DNA from: Lentibacillus sp. JNUCC-1
Lineage (GTDB): Bacteria > Bacillota > Bacilli > Bacillales > Amphibacillaceae
NCBI RefSeq assembly: GCF_009741735.1
Contig: NZ_WHOH01000003.1
Coordinates: 496,001 to 560,000 of the forward strand
Direction of reading: 5' to 3'
Length of the DNA: 64,000 nucleotides
Shown one piece after another: positions 1-7,040 of this stretch (the first letter of the stretch is position 1; each line of letters starts with the position of its first letter). The position numbers and the translations under genes are program-made. The notes beneath the pieces were generated by a model, which saw only the letters and a program-made list of their open reading frames with translations, was not told where the DNA came from and did not search any database.

Positions 1-177
1 ACAAGTTATATAACTCGTGTACCGGTAACAGGTATACCGCCAATTGCGGTACAATTCATAACGCAGTTGGACGGGGCCATGGCAGCCCCCTTAACTTGAG
101 GCTAGTTCAAAACCGAAAGGGACTGCGAACGTCTTAGCACTCGAGAATCCCACTGCTTTAGCTGTGGGAGTGTCAAA
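1..177 (+). mobile_element. Right end of a TnpB-only (IS605/IS1341-type) element, cut by window start
   Basis: Bases 1-177 are identical by eye to 20462-20638, the end of the complete tnpB element later in the window. They hold the last tnpB codons (QVI, stop TAA at 11-13), about 160 non-coding bases and a terminal hairpin (TCCCAC at 148-153 against GTGGGA at 164-169). In TnpB systems the right end is transcribed as omegaRNA and the bases just beyond it act as guide; here the flank from about 178 (AAGCATTGGAGAG) would be the guide and differs from the other copy. The rest of this element lies outside the window. Confidence 0.8.
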
Positions 178-374
178 AGCATTGGAGAGAGAAGAGGATA
201 CGGCAAAGAAATAGTAAGTTGGTTTATGGCATTATTTCAGAATATTCCTTCTCGGTGTAAACAAAATATGTTAAACTGAGATCAAGTCTGTCTAAGCCCT
301 CATCGGCATAGTGCCGTATCATAGGATAAGAAGAGGAAGATTGAATAAAATGTCGCATCTGAAAGGAGATTTTG

Positions 375-581
375 TTGGAAAAAACACTGTGGATTTTAGA
401 AGTATTGGAAGCTGTTTCGTTAGGTGTATTTGTGATCGGTTCATATCTGTATGTAAAGCATTTATTTAACATAAGAAAGAAAAGAAGTCTTTCATCTTTT
501 GAACAGGTCATGTACATACTCATTGTAGCTGCATTTGTTATAATCGCAGCCAGAATGTTAGTTGAAATCTTTTTTGTATGA
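375..581 (+). CDS. Small two-helix membrane protein, unknown
   Basis: This gene encodes about 68 residues starting at a TTG at 375, six bases after GGAG at 365-368; a second TTG at 372 is possible but too close to that site. Two hydrophobic stretches (about residues 8-28 and 46-66) flank a basic loop (RKKRS), so an integral membrane protein with two helices is likely. I do not recognise a family. It is the first of a long run of small, co-oriented membrane protein genes, none of which shows a convincing operon-wide promoter. Confidence 0.6.
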   Translation: MEKTLWILEVLEAVSLGVFVIGSYLYVKHLFNIRKKRSLSSFEQVMYILIVAAFVIIAARMLVEIFFV

Positions 582-641
582 GGTTTTCAAGAGCAGGATC
601 AATAACTTTAATGGTGAAGCGATGCTAAAGAAGGGAGTAAC

Positions 642-998
642 ATGAAAAAAGTCATAGTACCCTTATTATTGCTGATGGTTATAATTGGCGTGGTTCTATT
701 CTTTAGTTTGAGCACGGCCACTTTTACAGGCAACGTGATTGAAGTTAATGACAGCGGACAGCTTTTAGTAGATTGTCCAATTGTAAAATTTAGCGGCAGT
801 TCGGATGACATCGGTTATACATGTGGGGTGCAAACAACCGAAAGCACCATTGTCACGAACGAAAATGGGGATATTTTGACTATAGACGACATTGAAGTAA
901 CCGAGACTGTCAACGTCGTTTTGACAAAAAGATATTTCTTAAGGAAAAATAAAAACAGCAGAATGGTTGCGGCTGAAAAAATAACAATCTTGAAGTAA
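642..998 (+). CDS. Membrane-anchored DUF3221-like protein
   Basis: The product is 118 residues with an N-terminal hydrophobic anchor (about residues 4-24) followed by a beta-rich domain that begins with a TGNV-hydrophobic motif and contains alternating TV/IV strands ending in an EKITIL strand. That layout resembles the YobA/DUF3221 family of small exported Bacillus proteins of unknown role. It carries two cysteines (in DCP and TCG) that could form a disulfide outside the cell. GAAGGGAG lies just upstream of the ATG. The family assignment is from pattern only. Confidence 0.65.
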   Translation: MKKVIVPLLLLMVIIGVVLFFSLSTATFTGNVIEVNDSGQLLVDCPIVKFSGSSDDIGYTCGVQTTESTIVTNENGDILTIDDIEVTETVNVVLTKRYFLRKNKNSRMVAAEKITILK

Positions 999-1034
999 AG
1001 AATTCTATTTTATTGGAGGACGGAGGGCTGTGTT

Positions 1035-1274
1035 TTGGCTAAAGAAAAAGATGGATCCATTAAATTGAATTCACATTCCTTCCTGTCAAAAGTACTAGCG
1101 TATCTTTTCATGAGTGCTTTAATATTCTTAATTGCCCAGGTCGCCATTAAAATATATGTGGGTTCATTTGAGCTTAAGCTCGTGTTAAGCATGATGGATA
1201 CGTATGTATTAACTGTACTCTTGGTTCTATCGGGAACTCTTTTTTTGATTGTCAGGAAGAAACGAAAAGCATAA
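1035..1274 (+). CDS. Small membrane protein, unknown
   Basis: The 79-residue product starts at TTG 1035, preceded by GGAGG and CGGAGGG motifs at 1016-1027. It has a short charged N-terminus, two hydrophobic segments (about residues 19-38 and 52-72) and a basic tail (RKKRKA), consistent with two membrane helices and a cytosolic C-terminus. No family was recognised. It lies 36 bases after the DUF3221-like gene and 24 bases before the UPF0158 gene, so co-transcription is plausible. Confidence 0.6.
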   Translation: MAKEKDGSIKLNSHSFLSKVLAYLFMSALIFLIAQVAIKIYVGSFELKLVLSMMDTYVLTVLLVLSGTLFLIVRKKRKA

Positions 1275-1298
1275 ATCCAAACGAAAGGTTATGGTTAC

Positions 1299-1751
1299 AT
1301 GAGCGTTAGTGTAAAGATTGGAGATATAATCGAAGCAATTGAACTTCAATATCCAGGGTCATATCAATTTCTTAACATGAAAAATGGAAAGGTTGTCATA
1401 ATCGATTCAGAAGCGATGCGAGCTGCTGAAGATGATGAACCTTACATGGATGATGAAGCTCTGGAAGTTGCCATTGATGTTCTGGAAAATGAAGACAATT
1501 ATATAGAACTTCCCGAAGAAGAAGATATAAACGAATATGATATTATGGAAGATTTTTGCCTGTCACTTGAAGATGCTCATCAAAAAGAAAAATTATTAAG
1601 TGCAATTAAAGGAAAAGGTGCGTTTAGAAGGTTTAAAGATAAAATCATTGAACTCGGTGTTCGTGATGAGTGGTTCACATATCGTGATGAGAGAATTAAA
1701 CAGTTCGTGATCGAATGGTGTGAAGCGCATCAAATAGATTATAAAAAATAA
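1299..1751 (+). CDS. UPF0158 family protein
   Basis: The 150-residue, very acidic protein has the pattern of the UPF0158 family: an N-terminal segment (IGDIIEAIELQ), a central acidic run with IELPEEEDINEYDIMEDF, and a C-terminal helical part (AIKGKGAFRRFKDKI) followed by W-F-x-YRDER. Members are cytosolic and of unknown biochemical function. There is no transmembrane segment, which sets it apart from its neighbours. The start ATG follows AAAGG with fair spacing. It sits in the run of small co-oriented genes; such runs in Bacillaceae are often immunity-like, which is inference here. Confidence 0.8.
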   Translation: MSVSVKIGDIIEAIELQYPGSYQFLNMKNGKVVIIDSEAMRAAEDDEPYMDDEALEVAIDVLENEDNYIELPEEEDINEYDIMEDFCLSLEDAHQKEKLLSAIKGKGAFRRFKDKIIELGVRDEWFTYRDERIKQFVIEWCEAHQIDYKK

Positions 1752-1785
1752 TAGAAGCTTTGATGTGAGGTTAGGAGGCTCATAT

Positions 1786-1959
1786 ATGGAGATCATTTTC
1801 ATGTTCATACTCGGGGGCGTTGTTTTCGTCTTAGCTCTGGTGGCGATCGTTAAAGCACTCACGCATAGGGTGAAAACCCCCACCGATGAATTGGAAAAAG
1901 AGATTTCGAATTTAAAAGAGCGCGTCAACGCCCTTGAAGATAATAACGGTAATGTCTAG
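1786..1959 (+). CDS. Small membrane protein with coiled-coil tail
   Basis: Translation most likely begins at ATG 1786, eight bases after TTAGGAGG, giving 57 residues; an in-frame ATG at 1765 lies upstream of that site. One N-terminal membrane helix (about residues 2-24) is followed by a charged heptad-like stretch (LEKEISNLKERVNALE) that should form a short coiled coil in the cytosol. Proteins of this shape are often phage-shock-like or holin-associated, but no function can be assigned. Confidence 0.65.
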   Translation: MEIIFMFILGGVVFVLALVAIVKALTHRVKTPTDELEKEISNLKERVNALEDNNGNV

Positions 1960-2109
1960 AACTTTGATTGGGAGACAGGTAGTACTCAAGATGAGAGTGT
2001 CCAAAGCATGTGGTAAAGAACACTTTTATTGAAAACGCTTTAATGGAGAGGCAATACCAATGTAAAACAGGCTGAAAGACAATTTTAAGTCCGAAAAGGA
2101 GGGGAGAGA

Positions 2110-2433
2110 ATGACTGCCATTATACTGATTTATGGTTTTATAATTGTTTTGATGGTCATGTTAGGCATCGTTTTTTCTCTCGGAAAAGGGTCTTCGTTAA
2201 TTGCTGGATTTAATACGATGTCAGAAGAAGAAAAGGCAAAATACGATGTCACCGCACTCAGCAAGTTTATGGGAAAAATAATGTTCACATTAGCATTTAG
2301 TGTCGTGTTGCAGTTAATCAGTCAAATTTATGAAAAGGATTGGCTATTTTACATTAGCTTGGTTTTACTTGTGGGGGCAATTATATTTTTACTTGTATAC
2401 GTTAACACAGGGAATCGATTTAGAAAGAAGTAG
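2110..2433 (+). CDS. DUF3784 family membrane protein
   Basis: The 107-residue product shows the DUF3784 signature: an N-terminal membrane helix, the SSLIAGFNTMSEEEKAKYD motif (about residues 28-46), and two further hydrophobic segments near residues 57-75 and 81-99. The family is a widespread group of small Firmicute membrane proteins of unknown function. GGAGGGGAG precedes the ATG. About 150 non-coding bases separate it from the upstream gene. Confidence 0.8.
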   Translation: MTAIILIYGFIIVLMVMLGIVFSLGKGSSLIAGFNTMSEEEKAKYDVTALSKFMGKIMFTLAFSVVLQLISQIYEKDWLFYISLVLLVGAIIFLLVYVNTGNRFRKK

Positions 2434-2460
2434 GAACAATAGGCACGGTTATCTGGGAAG

Positions 2461-2562
2461 TGTCGTATCAACATTTGCATTGGTGCGATCTCCGTTTACT
2501 ACTTGTTCAAGGCAGACGCCGAACGCAAGAAAAATCATATCATGCTGCCGATGCGGATTTAA
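2461..2562 (+). pseudogene. C-terminal remnant of a small membrane protein gene
   Basis: Between two intact genes the frame ending at TAA 2560-2562 reads IGAISVYYLFKADAERKKN and then HIMLPMRI, which looks like the end of a membrane protein (hydrophobic helix, then a charged tail). There is no start codon or ribosome binding site in front of it, and the upstream bases are not open in a sensible frame. The simplest reading is a decayed gene whose 5' part was lost. Confidence 0.4.
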
Positions 2563-2623
2563 TATATGATTGATTTTTAATCAACAAGAAGCATGATGAA
2601 CAACTTAGAGGTAGGGATATGTA

Positions 2624-3859
2624 ATGAAGAAGATAAGTTTTGTATTTATTGGATTGCTATTGTTGTGTGCTTGTTCGACTGATGACCCCGATCGTACGAC
2701 TTACGGGTTTGAACAAGATCAAGCTGAACAGAAAGAATTCGAATGGGTACTGTCAAATTCATATCAAATAACTGTCGATGATTCGTTTGAAATGGTTTCA
2801 AGATATGAAAGAGACACAGCACCTGAGGAAATGTTCTTCTGGCATGAACCGTCAGCTAATGAACATGCATTTCAACTTGATACAACAACAGAAGCACTTG
2901 AAAAAGAAGTGCCAACCATGAAGATTAACCCCATTAATAAATATCAGTATGTTTATATGCAGAAGTATTACGCGTTTGATTTAACAGAACCGGAAGCTAA
3001 AGAATCCATGAGAGATGTTAAAGAGGAGGTTAACAAAAAATCAGATGAATTCCTCGAAGACATAAAAGAAAAAACAATAGAGAGATTGGAAAATGAGTCC
3101 ACCGTTTATACCAATGAGGATTATGATATCGAGCCTTTCACTTATATGATCGAAAGCGAGTCAGAACAAGGTGTGATGCATTATAACTTGGTTGGTGAGG
3201 CGGAAGAAGAGTACGTGAGGGCTTCAATGTCGATCCCAAGCAGCAATGATGAAGACCTATTTGAAAGCATGCTCGCCTCTCTTCGGACATTGACATACAA
3301 TAAAGATGAGTTCCAGAATGATCCAGTATTGGATGAACCAACAAAGCTATCTTATGAACCAGCAGACAACCTTAAAGGTAGTTATCCAGAAGTAGGTTAT
3401 TCTTTTGAAATACCAGAAGCCGCGACCTTCCGCTACTCTTATCCGGTTTTCCATACATACCGTTATACATTTGACACGCTATACGATGAAAGTATTGAAA
3501 AGGAACACTTTGGCCTAAGAAGTTCGGAATTAATCATTCGAGTAGCAAAAGAGGAAAACGCTAAGAACCGAGAAACGGAAATCCGAAATAGGGCACTTGA
3601 TGATTTTGTAGCATTTCAACACGACTATGCCAGGTCTGTCACATACTTACATGAAGATGCGGACTTTAATACAGGTGTGTTCACAACCGCAGTACGTGTT
3701 ACATTTGATGGCTACGAAGAATACTGGTTTCTAAAAGAGGTTGATGGGCATGTGTATGAAGTCACTTTTGATATAACCTTGGAAGCCCCAGAGTATGATG
3801 ACTTGCTCGAAAGTTATTTGAATGTGATCCGAACGTTCGAACTGACGCATATAGAGTAA
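2624..3859 (+). CDS. Putative lipoprotein, unknown function
   Basis: The 411-residue protein has a lipoprotein signal peptide with lipobox LCAC (mature Cys about residue 17), so it should be exported and anchored outside the membrane. The mature part is acidic and looks like two similar halves: each contains a stretch predicting a Y-x-F strand followed by a DLFESMLASLRTL- or DLLESYLNVIRTF-like helix near its end (about residues 208-225 and 388-405), a pattern seen in PsbP/MOG1-like domains. No family was assigned with confidence. RBS GAGGTAGGG precedes ATG. It is the largest gene of the first 7 kb. Confidence 0.7.
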   Translation: MKKISFVFIGLLLLCACSTDDPDRTTYGFEQDQAEQKEFEWVLSNSYQITVDDSFEMVSRYERDTAPEEMFFWHEPSANEHAFQLDTTTEALEKEVPTMKINPINKYQYVYMQKYYAFDLTEPEAKESMRDVKEEVNKKSDEFLEDIKEKTIERLENESTVYTNEDYDIEPFTYMIESESEQGVMHYNLVGEAEEEYVRASMSIPSSNDEDLFESMLASLRTLTYNKDEFQNDPVLDEPTKLSYEPADNLKGSYPEVGYSFEIPEAATFRYSYPVFHTYRYTFDTLYDESIEKEHFGLRSSELIIRVAKEENAKNRETEIRNRALDDFVAFQHDYARSVTYLHEDADFNTGVFTTAVRVTFDGYEEYWFLKEVDGHVYEVTFDITLEAPEYDDLLESYLNVIRTFELTHIE

Positions 3860-3898
3860 AACAATGGCGTTATTTAAACTTAGTGGAGGAGGGTGAAA

Positions 3899-4222
3899 AT
3901 GAAACGCAGCCTATTTTTCATTCCGGCCGTTATCTTTACCGTTTTATATGGAGCAGTAGCGATACTTGATACGATTACTGCTGTTTCACCCGTTGTGTTA
4001 GTTTGGCTGGCATTGTTTTTTATAAGCGGTTTTCTTTTAATAAAGAATATCTATTGGGGCAGTCTGCTCGGGATATTGCCCGCCATTCATATGATTTATA
4101 TGGGAACACAAGAGACAGGACAAATTATTAATGAAACCCCCATCGGAATTGTGGTTTTAGTATTTTACGTGATTTGCGGTTTCATTGTTTATAGATGGAA
4201 CAAAAAGGCAAGTCAATCGTAG
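3899..4222 (+). CDS. Four-helix membrane protein, unknown
   Basis: Translation probably starts at ATG 3899 behind GGAGGAGGG (3885-3893); the in-frame GTG at 3893 overlaps that site. The product of about 107 residues is almost entirely hydrophobic with four likely helices separated by short loops (after residues 26, 50 and 75) and a short basic tail (WNKKASQS). It resembles generic small integral membrane proteins near lipoprotein genes. It follows the lipoprotein gene by 39 bases and may be co-transcribed with it. Confidence 0.65.
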   Translation: MKRSLFFIPAVIFTVLYGAVAILDTITAVSPVVLVWLALFFISGFLLIKNIYWGSLLGILPAIHMIYMGTQETGQIINETPIGIVVLVFYVICGFIVYRWNKKASQS

Positions 4223-4228
4223 TGTATC

Positions 4229-4753
4229 ATGAGGGGGTGCTCCATTATATTTTTTTCACGATGGACCTTATTTCAAGGACTTATTGTTGCACTGCTGATC
4301 GGTTTCGCATTTATAGCGGAAATGTTTAAAGAAGATATCGGAATACCATTTTCTTCAACTGACCCCGTTCCGACACCGGTGTTGACGACTTCTATGTTTT
4401 TGATCGTAACAATTGGGTTAATCAGCTTATTGATGATTTTCCAGGTTAAAAAAAGCGATACCTTCCTAAAACACAGATTATGGGACAAAATGTATATAAT
4501 CATGCCCGTGATCATTGGAATATCCCTGATTCTGCTGATCATCTTATTTGTGACAGAACCATTTAGTACAGTGATACAAAACAATCGTTGGATGATATAT
4601 GTATTAGGATATTATATCTTATTCTTAATAAATGCAGCTGTTGTAGCAATGATACATAAGGCAAAAAAGAATACGATATCAAATGAAAGTAAAATTGCTT
4701 ATTCGTTTGCGTGGACATCGTTAGGTCTTATAGCAGTTATTTTTATTCTGTAA
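4229..4753 (+). CDS. Multi-spanning membrane protein, unknown
   Basis: This 174-residue protein has about five hydrophobic segments and a positively charged stretch (QVKKSDTFLKHRLWDK) between the second and third. The start is uncertain: the ATG at 4229 lies in front of, not behind, the purine-rich GAGGGGGTG, so an ATT or other rare start around 4244 would fit that site better. The gene begins six bases after the previous stop, suggesting coupling. No family was recognised. Confidence 0.55.
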   Translation: MRGCSIIFFSRWTLFQGLIVALLIGFAFIAEMFKEDIGIPFSSTDPVPTPVLTTSMFLIVTIGLISLLMIFQVKKSDTFLKHRLWDKMYIIMPVIIGISLILLIILFVTEPFSTVIQNNRWMIYVLGYYILFLINAAVVAMIHKAKKNTISNESKIAYSFAWTSLGLIAVIFIL

Positions 4754-4823
4754 GGGTTTTAGACAAAGTGATTGGTTTATAGCTGAAATGCACTAGTCAT
4801 AAAGGGAGTTATAAATGTAATTC

Positions 4824-4946
4824 ATGCCTGATGAGTTAATTGATTTTTTGCAAATATCGATTTCGGCAAGTGGAATTTTACTCAGTATAGCAATTAATTT
4901 TCACGATGAGGTGAAGCGAAATGAATGCAAATCAATCTGCCGGTAA
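4824..4946 (+). CDS. Possible 40-residue membrane peptide overlapping next gene
   Basis: A short frame reads MPDELIDFLQISISASG, then a hydrophobic stretch and NFHDEVK, ending inside the next gene. It contains one possible membrane helix and, near its end, supplies the GAGGTGAAG that acts as ribosome binding site for the gene at 4921, which would allow translational coupling. Its own GGGAG lies about 15 bases upstream, which is poor. It could equally be a degraded remnant. Confidence 0.3.
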   Translation: MPDELIDFLQISISASGILLSIAINFHDEVKRNECKSICR

Positions 4947-5199
4947 AAATTTATCTAAATTCGATATCGGTTTCATAGCGGTAGGTGTAATTAGTTTAAT
5001 CCTCATGCTTCTAGACCGTCAAAATCATACAATTTATGGAGAAATAGTGCTATTTGCAGCCTTTCTTTTCTTCTTCGCAAAAGGAATCTATTACACCAAA
5101 ATAAATAATCTTAAATACGCTACAATGTGCTTTTTGTTCGTCACAATAGCTACGGCTGCAGAAATAGTAAAGTTTTTAATGCGCAGCAATGTTTTTTAA
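4921..5199 (+). CDS. Three-helix small membrane protein, unknown
   Basis: The 92-residue product has hydrophobic segments at about residues 15-32, 41-57 and 66-86 joined by charged loops. GAGGTGAAGCGA precedes the ATG, so the start is well supported. No family was recognised. It is followed by 156 bases with no gene, in which I see no terminator with a T-run. Confidence 0.65.
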   Translation: MNANQSAGKNLSKFDIGFIAVGVISLILMLLDRQNHTIYGEIVLFAAFLFFFAKGIYYTKINNLKYATMCFLFVTIATAAEIVKFLMRSNVF

Positions 5200-5355
5200 A
5201 TACAGGACAAGGTTATTGCCGCAAAAACCTATAAAAAATAGGTCAACCAGAAATGACTGGCTAACCATATAATACGATCGGACCATTTTGTTGAGCAAAT
5301 ACTTTCCCAATTTGTATAAAAGTGTGAAGTTGAAATCAGGGGAAGGCGGTTAATT

Positions 5356-5553
5356 ATGACTAACAAAAATAATAATAAGAATTTATATGTGGGTTATGGA
5401 GTCGCCTTTGGATTGCTTGGAGGCGCAATCTTTTCAACTGTTGTTGGAATGTTTATTAAAACCCCCATAATTTGGGCTTTTGGACCAGGATTAGGAATAC
5501 TCATTGGTATAGTAATAGGCACAATAGTGGACTCAACTAAAGGTGAGAAATAG
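5356..5553 (+). CDS. Small glycine-rich membrane protein
   Basis: The 65-residue protein has a polar Asn/Lys-rich N-terminus (NKNNNKNLY) and two hydrophobic segments rich in small residues (GVAFGLLGGAIFSTVVG and GPGLGILIGIVIGTIV), a glycine-zipper-like pattern typical of proteins that pack tightly in the membrane. GGGGAAGG precedes the ATG. It is the first gene of the stretch where genes are separated by the recurring palindromic unit, whose first copy starts 17 bases after its stop codon. Confidence 0.65.
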   Translation: MTNKNNNKNLYVGYGVAFGLLGGAIFSTVVGMFIKTPIIWAFGPGLGILIGIVIGTIVDSTKGEK

Positions 5554-5569
5554 TTTAACATTCAAGATT

Positions 5570-5637
5570 AGGGCGCATTTCTTTAATAAGGATTATGCCT
5601 TCAGAGGGCCAGATTGTTCGGTAAGGAGGTTAGAAAA
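5570..5637. repeat. Intergenic palindromic unit, copy 1
   Basis: GGGCGCAT at 5571-5578 faces ATTATGCC at 5592-5599 around a TTTCTTTAATAAG-type core, so an imperfect hairpin forms 17 bases after a stop codon. It is followed by GGGCCAGATT (5606-5615) and by the ribosome binding site of the next gene. The lack of a T-run argues against a Rho-independent terminator. Confidence 0.6.
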
Positions 5638-5638
5638 A

Positions 5639-5901
5639 ATGTTGTTAAATGTTTTATATATAATTTCAATAGTCTCTTTTATAATTGTTGTTCCAATTAT
5701 AATTAAAAAAAGAAAAAGAGCAGGTGTTTCAGGTATAAAAAGTGCATTAACTCCTGTCTGTTTTTGCTTGCAGCTTTGATAAGTATTTTAGCGTATTGGT
5801 TTAATTTTATGGGACTGTTAACTTGGACTGTAAGCTTTTTATTATTTATTTTAGCTGCCTATTTCACCAAAAATTTGCCTAAGCCTGCAAATAGTAATTA
5901 G
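5639..5901 (+). pseudogene. Small membrane protein, frameshifted (paralogue of 6857-8731)
   Basis: Reading from ATG 5639 (behind TAAGGAGG) gives MLLNVLYIIS..VVPIIIKKRKRAGVSG and then stops after CLQL. Adding one T to the run of five at 5761-5765 restores a frame of about 87 codons ending LAAYFTKNLPKPANSN at TAG 5899-5901. The restored protein has three hydrophobic segments and closely matches the gene at 6857, whose product begins MILTGLYIIL and carries IKKRKKAGVTG and LAAYFTKYMP. A real deletion or a sequence error would look the same; several other genes here show the same homopolymer defect. Confidence 0.7.
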
Positions 5902-5990
5902 GCAATCGGACGCTATTCTTGAACAGAGATTAGCCCCAATGTTGGAGGGAAGGACCAATTGTCGCATATAAAATTTAAATGGGAGAGGAT
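5901..5990. repeat. Intergenic palindromic unit, copy 2
   Basis: The unit begins at the stop codon with GGCAATCGGACGCTATTC and contains GCTA (5912-5915) facing TAGC (5931-5934). The core TTCTTGAACAGAGAT matches copies 1, 3 and 6. The rest of the interval carries only the ribosome binding site GGGAGAGG of the next gene. Confidence 0.6.
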
Positions 5991-5993
5991 ATT

Positions 5994-6194
5994 ATGGCGA
6001 AAAAAATTCATATTTATGATATTACAATGTCCAATGGGGAGCAGTTTAAAAATGTACGAATTGAGGGCTCAATCAGTAGTAAGTATACAGGCATTGCAAC
6101 GGATTTTATCCCTGTAGAAAACGAAGATGGTCGAACAGTAGAATTAACGAAATATCAAATTGTTAAAGCTGAATTGGTTGATATTGAAGACTAA
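5994..6194 (+). CDS. Small acidic cytosolic protein, unknown
   Basis: ATG 5994 lies eight bases after GGGAGAGG and gives 66 residues; the ATG at 5979 is upstream of that site. The protein is hydrophilic and beta-rich (IHIYDITMSNGEQF, IATDFIPVENEDG, AELVDIED) with no membrane segment, unlike the surrounding genes. Its compact strand pattern suggests a small barrel or SH3-like fold. No family was recognised. Confidence 0.6.
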   Translation: MAKKIHIYDITMSNGEQFKNVRIEGSISSKYTGIATDFIPVENEDGRTVELTKYQIVKAELVDIED

Positions 6195-6202
6195 AAGTTA
6201 TG

Positions 6203-6285
6203 CTTCAATCGGTCGCAATTCTTGAATAAGGATCTGCGCCGTGTGTTTAGAATTGGCCCATTTTGCCGCACAGAGAGGAGCATGA
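6203..6285. repeat. Intergenic palindromic unit, copy 3
   Basis: CAATCGGTCGCAATTCTTG starts nine bases after a stop codon. CGCA (6214-6217) faces TGCG (6235-6238). A second part with GGCCCATTTTGCC and the ribosome binding site GAGAGGAG of the next gene follows. Confidence 0.6.
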
Positions 6286-6291
6286 GCCACT

Positions 6292-6513
6292 ATGGGAAGT
6301 ATGATATTCAATATTTTGGTCAGCATAGTAGCTGTTTCACTGATTATTTTTCTTATTCTAGGACAAAAGAAATTCAGTAGAAAACTGGATACTGTTATGA
6401 TCATTGCAGGAGCAGGGATTATATTTATTGTAAGTAAGCCTTTAATATGGATTTTAGTTTTCATGTTGGCTGTTGTGTATTTTTCTTTTAGACACAAACA
6501 AGCGCAAAATTAA
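6292..6513 (+). CDS. Small membrane protein, unknown
   Basis: The 73-residue product has three closely spaced hydrophobic stretches (about residues 5-24, 36-48 and 50-65) with a basic loop (GQKKFSRKLD) after the first and a polar tail (RHKQAQN). GAGAGGAG precedes the ATG. Its 3' end overlaps a degenerate copy of the palindromic unit. No family was recognised. Confidence 0.6.
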   Translation: MGSMIFNILVSIVAVSLIIFLILGQKKFSRKLDTVMIIAGAGIIFIVSKPLIWILVFMLAVVYFSFRHKQAQN

Positions 6514-6588
6514 TTCCAGAATAGGGCGGAGCCGTTGAACAAATGCTGTGCCTGAATTTAGTACTGAATAGAAATGAGGGAGGGAGCG
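6501..6588. repeat. Intergenic palindromic unit, copy 4 (degenerate)
   Basis: AATTCCAGAATAGGGCGG aligns with the AATTCTTGAATAAGG core of the other copies, but the stem has decayed. It starts within the last codons of the preceding gene and runs into the ribosome binding site (GAGGGAGGG) of the PspC gene. Confidence 0.4.
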
Positions 6589-6590
6589 CA

Positions 6591-6773
6591 TTGCAAAATA
6601 AATTAAGAAAATCCTCAACAGATAAAGCTTTAACAGGGGTTTGTGGAGGTATTGCTGAATACTTAGGTGTATCTTCTCTTGGGATCAGAATACTTTTTAT
6701 CATTTTACCAGCTAATCTGCTTATTTACTTAATTCTTGTATTTACAATACCTGATGGTCCACCATCATTGTAA
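6591..6773 (+). CDS. PspC domain protein
   Basis: Translation from TTG 6591, just after GAGGGAGGG, yields 60 residues that form a complete PspC domain: a basic start (KLRKSST), the diagnostic TGVCGGIAEYLG motif (about residues 14-25), the I-R-ILFIIL segment and the closing LVFTIPDGP. PspC proteins are small membrane proteins linked to envelope stress in other bacteria. Here it is a stand-alone domain among other small membrane proteins, with no pspA homologue in the window. Confidence 0.85.
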   Translation: MQNKLRKSSTDKALTGVCGGIAEYLGVSSLGIRILFIILPANLLIYLILVFTIPDGPPSL

Positions 6774-6780
6774 AAAAGCA

Positions 6781-6855
6781 TAAAAGGGCGCATATCAGAA
6801 ATAAATAAATGCATTCGCCATTGATTTCTAGGGCCAGATTAGTAAGGGGGGAGGA
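6781..6855. repeat. Intergenic palindromic unit, copy 5
   Basis: GGGCGCAT (6786-6793) opens the unit eight bases after a stop codon. The distal part shares the exact ten-mer GGGCCAGATT (6831-6840) with copy 1, and both copies precede the two paralogous membrane protein genes, so gene and leader appear to have been duplicated together. Confidence 0.5.
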
Positions 6856-7040
6856 AATGATACTAACCGGGTTATATATAATCTTGACGATCGCCTTTAT
6901 ATTCTTCATACCTGTTATTATTAAAAAAAGGAAAAAAGCAGGTGTTACAGGAATTAAAACAGCATTACCTTCAATATGTTTTTTGTTTATAGCTTTGATA
7001 AATATATTAGCTTTTTGGTTGAACTTTATGGGGCTTTTAA

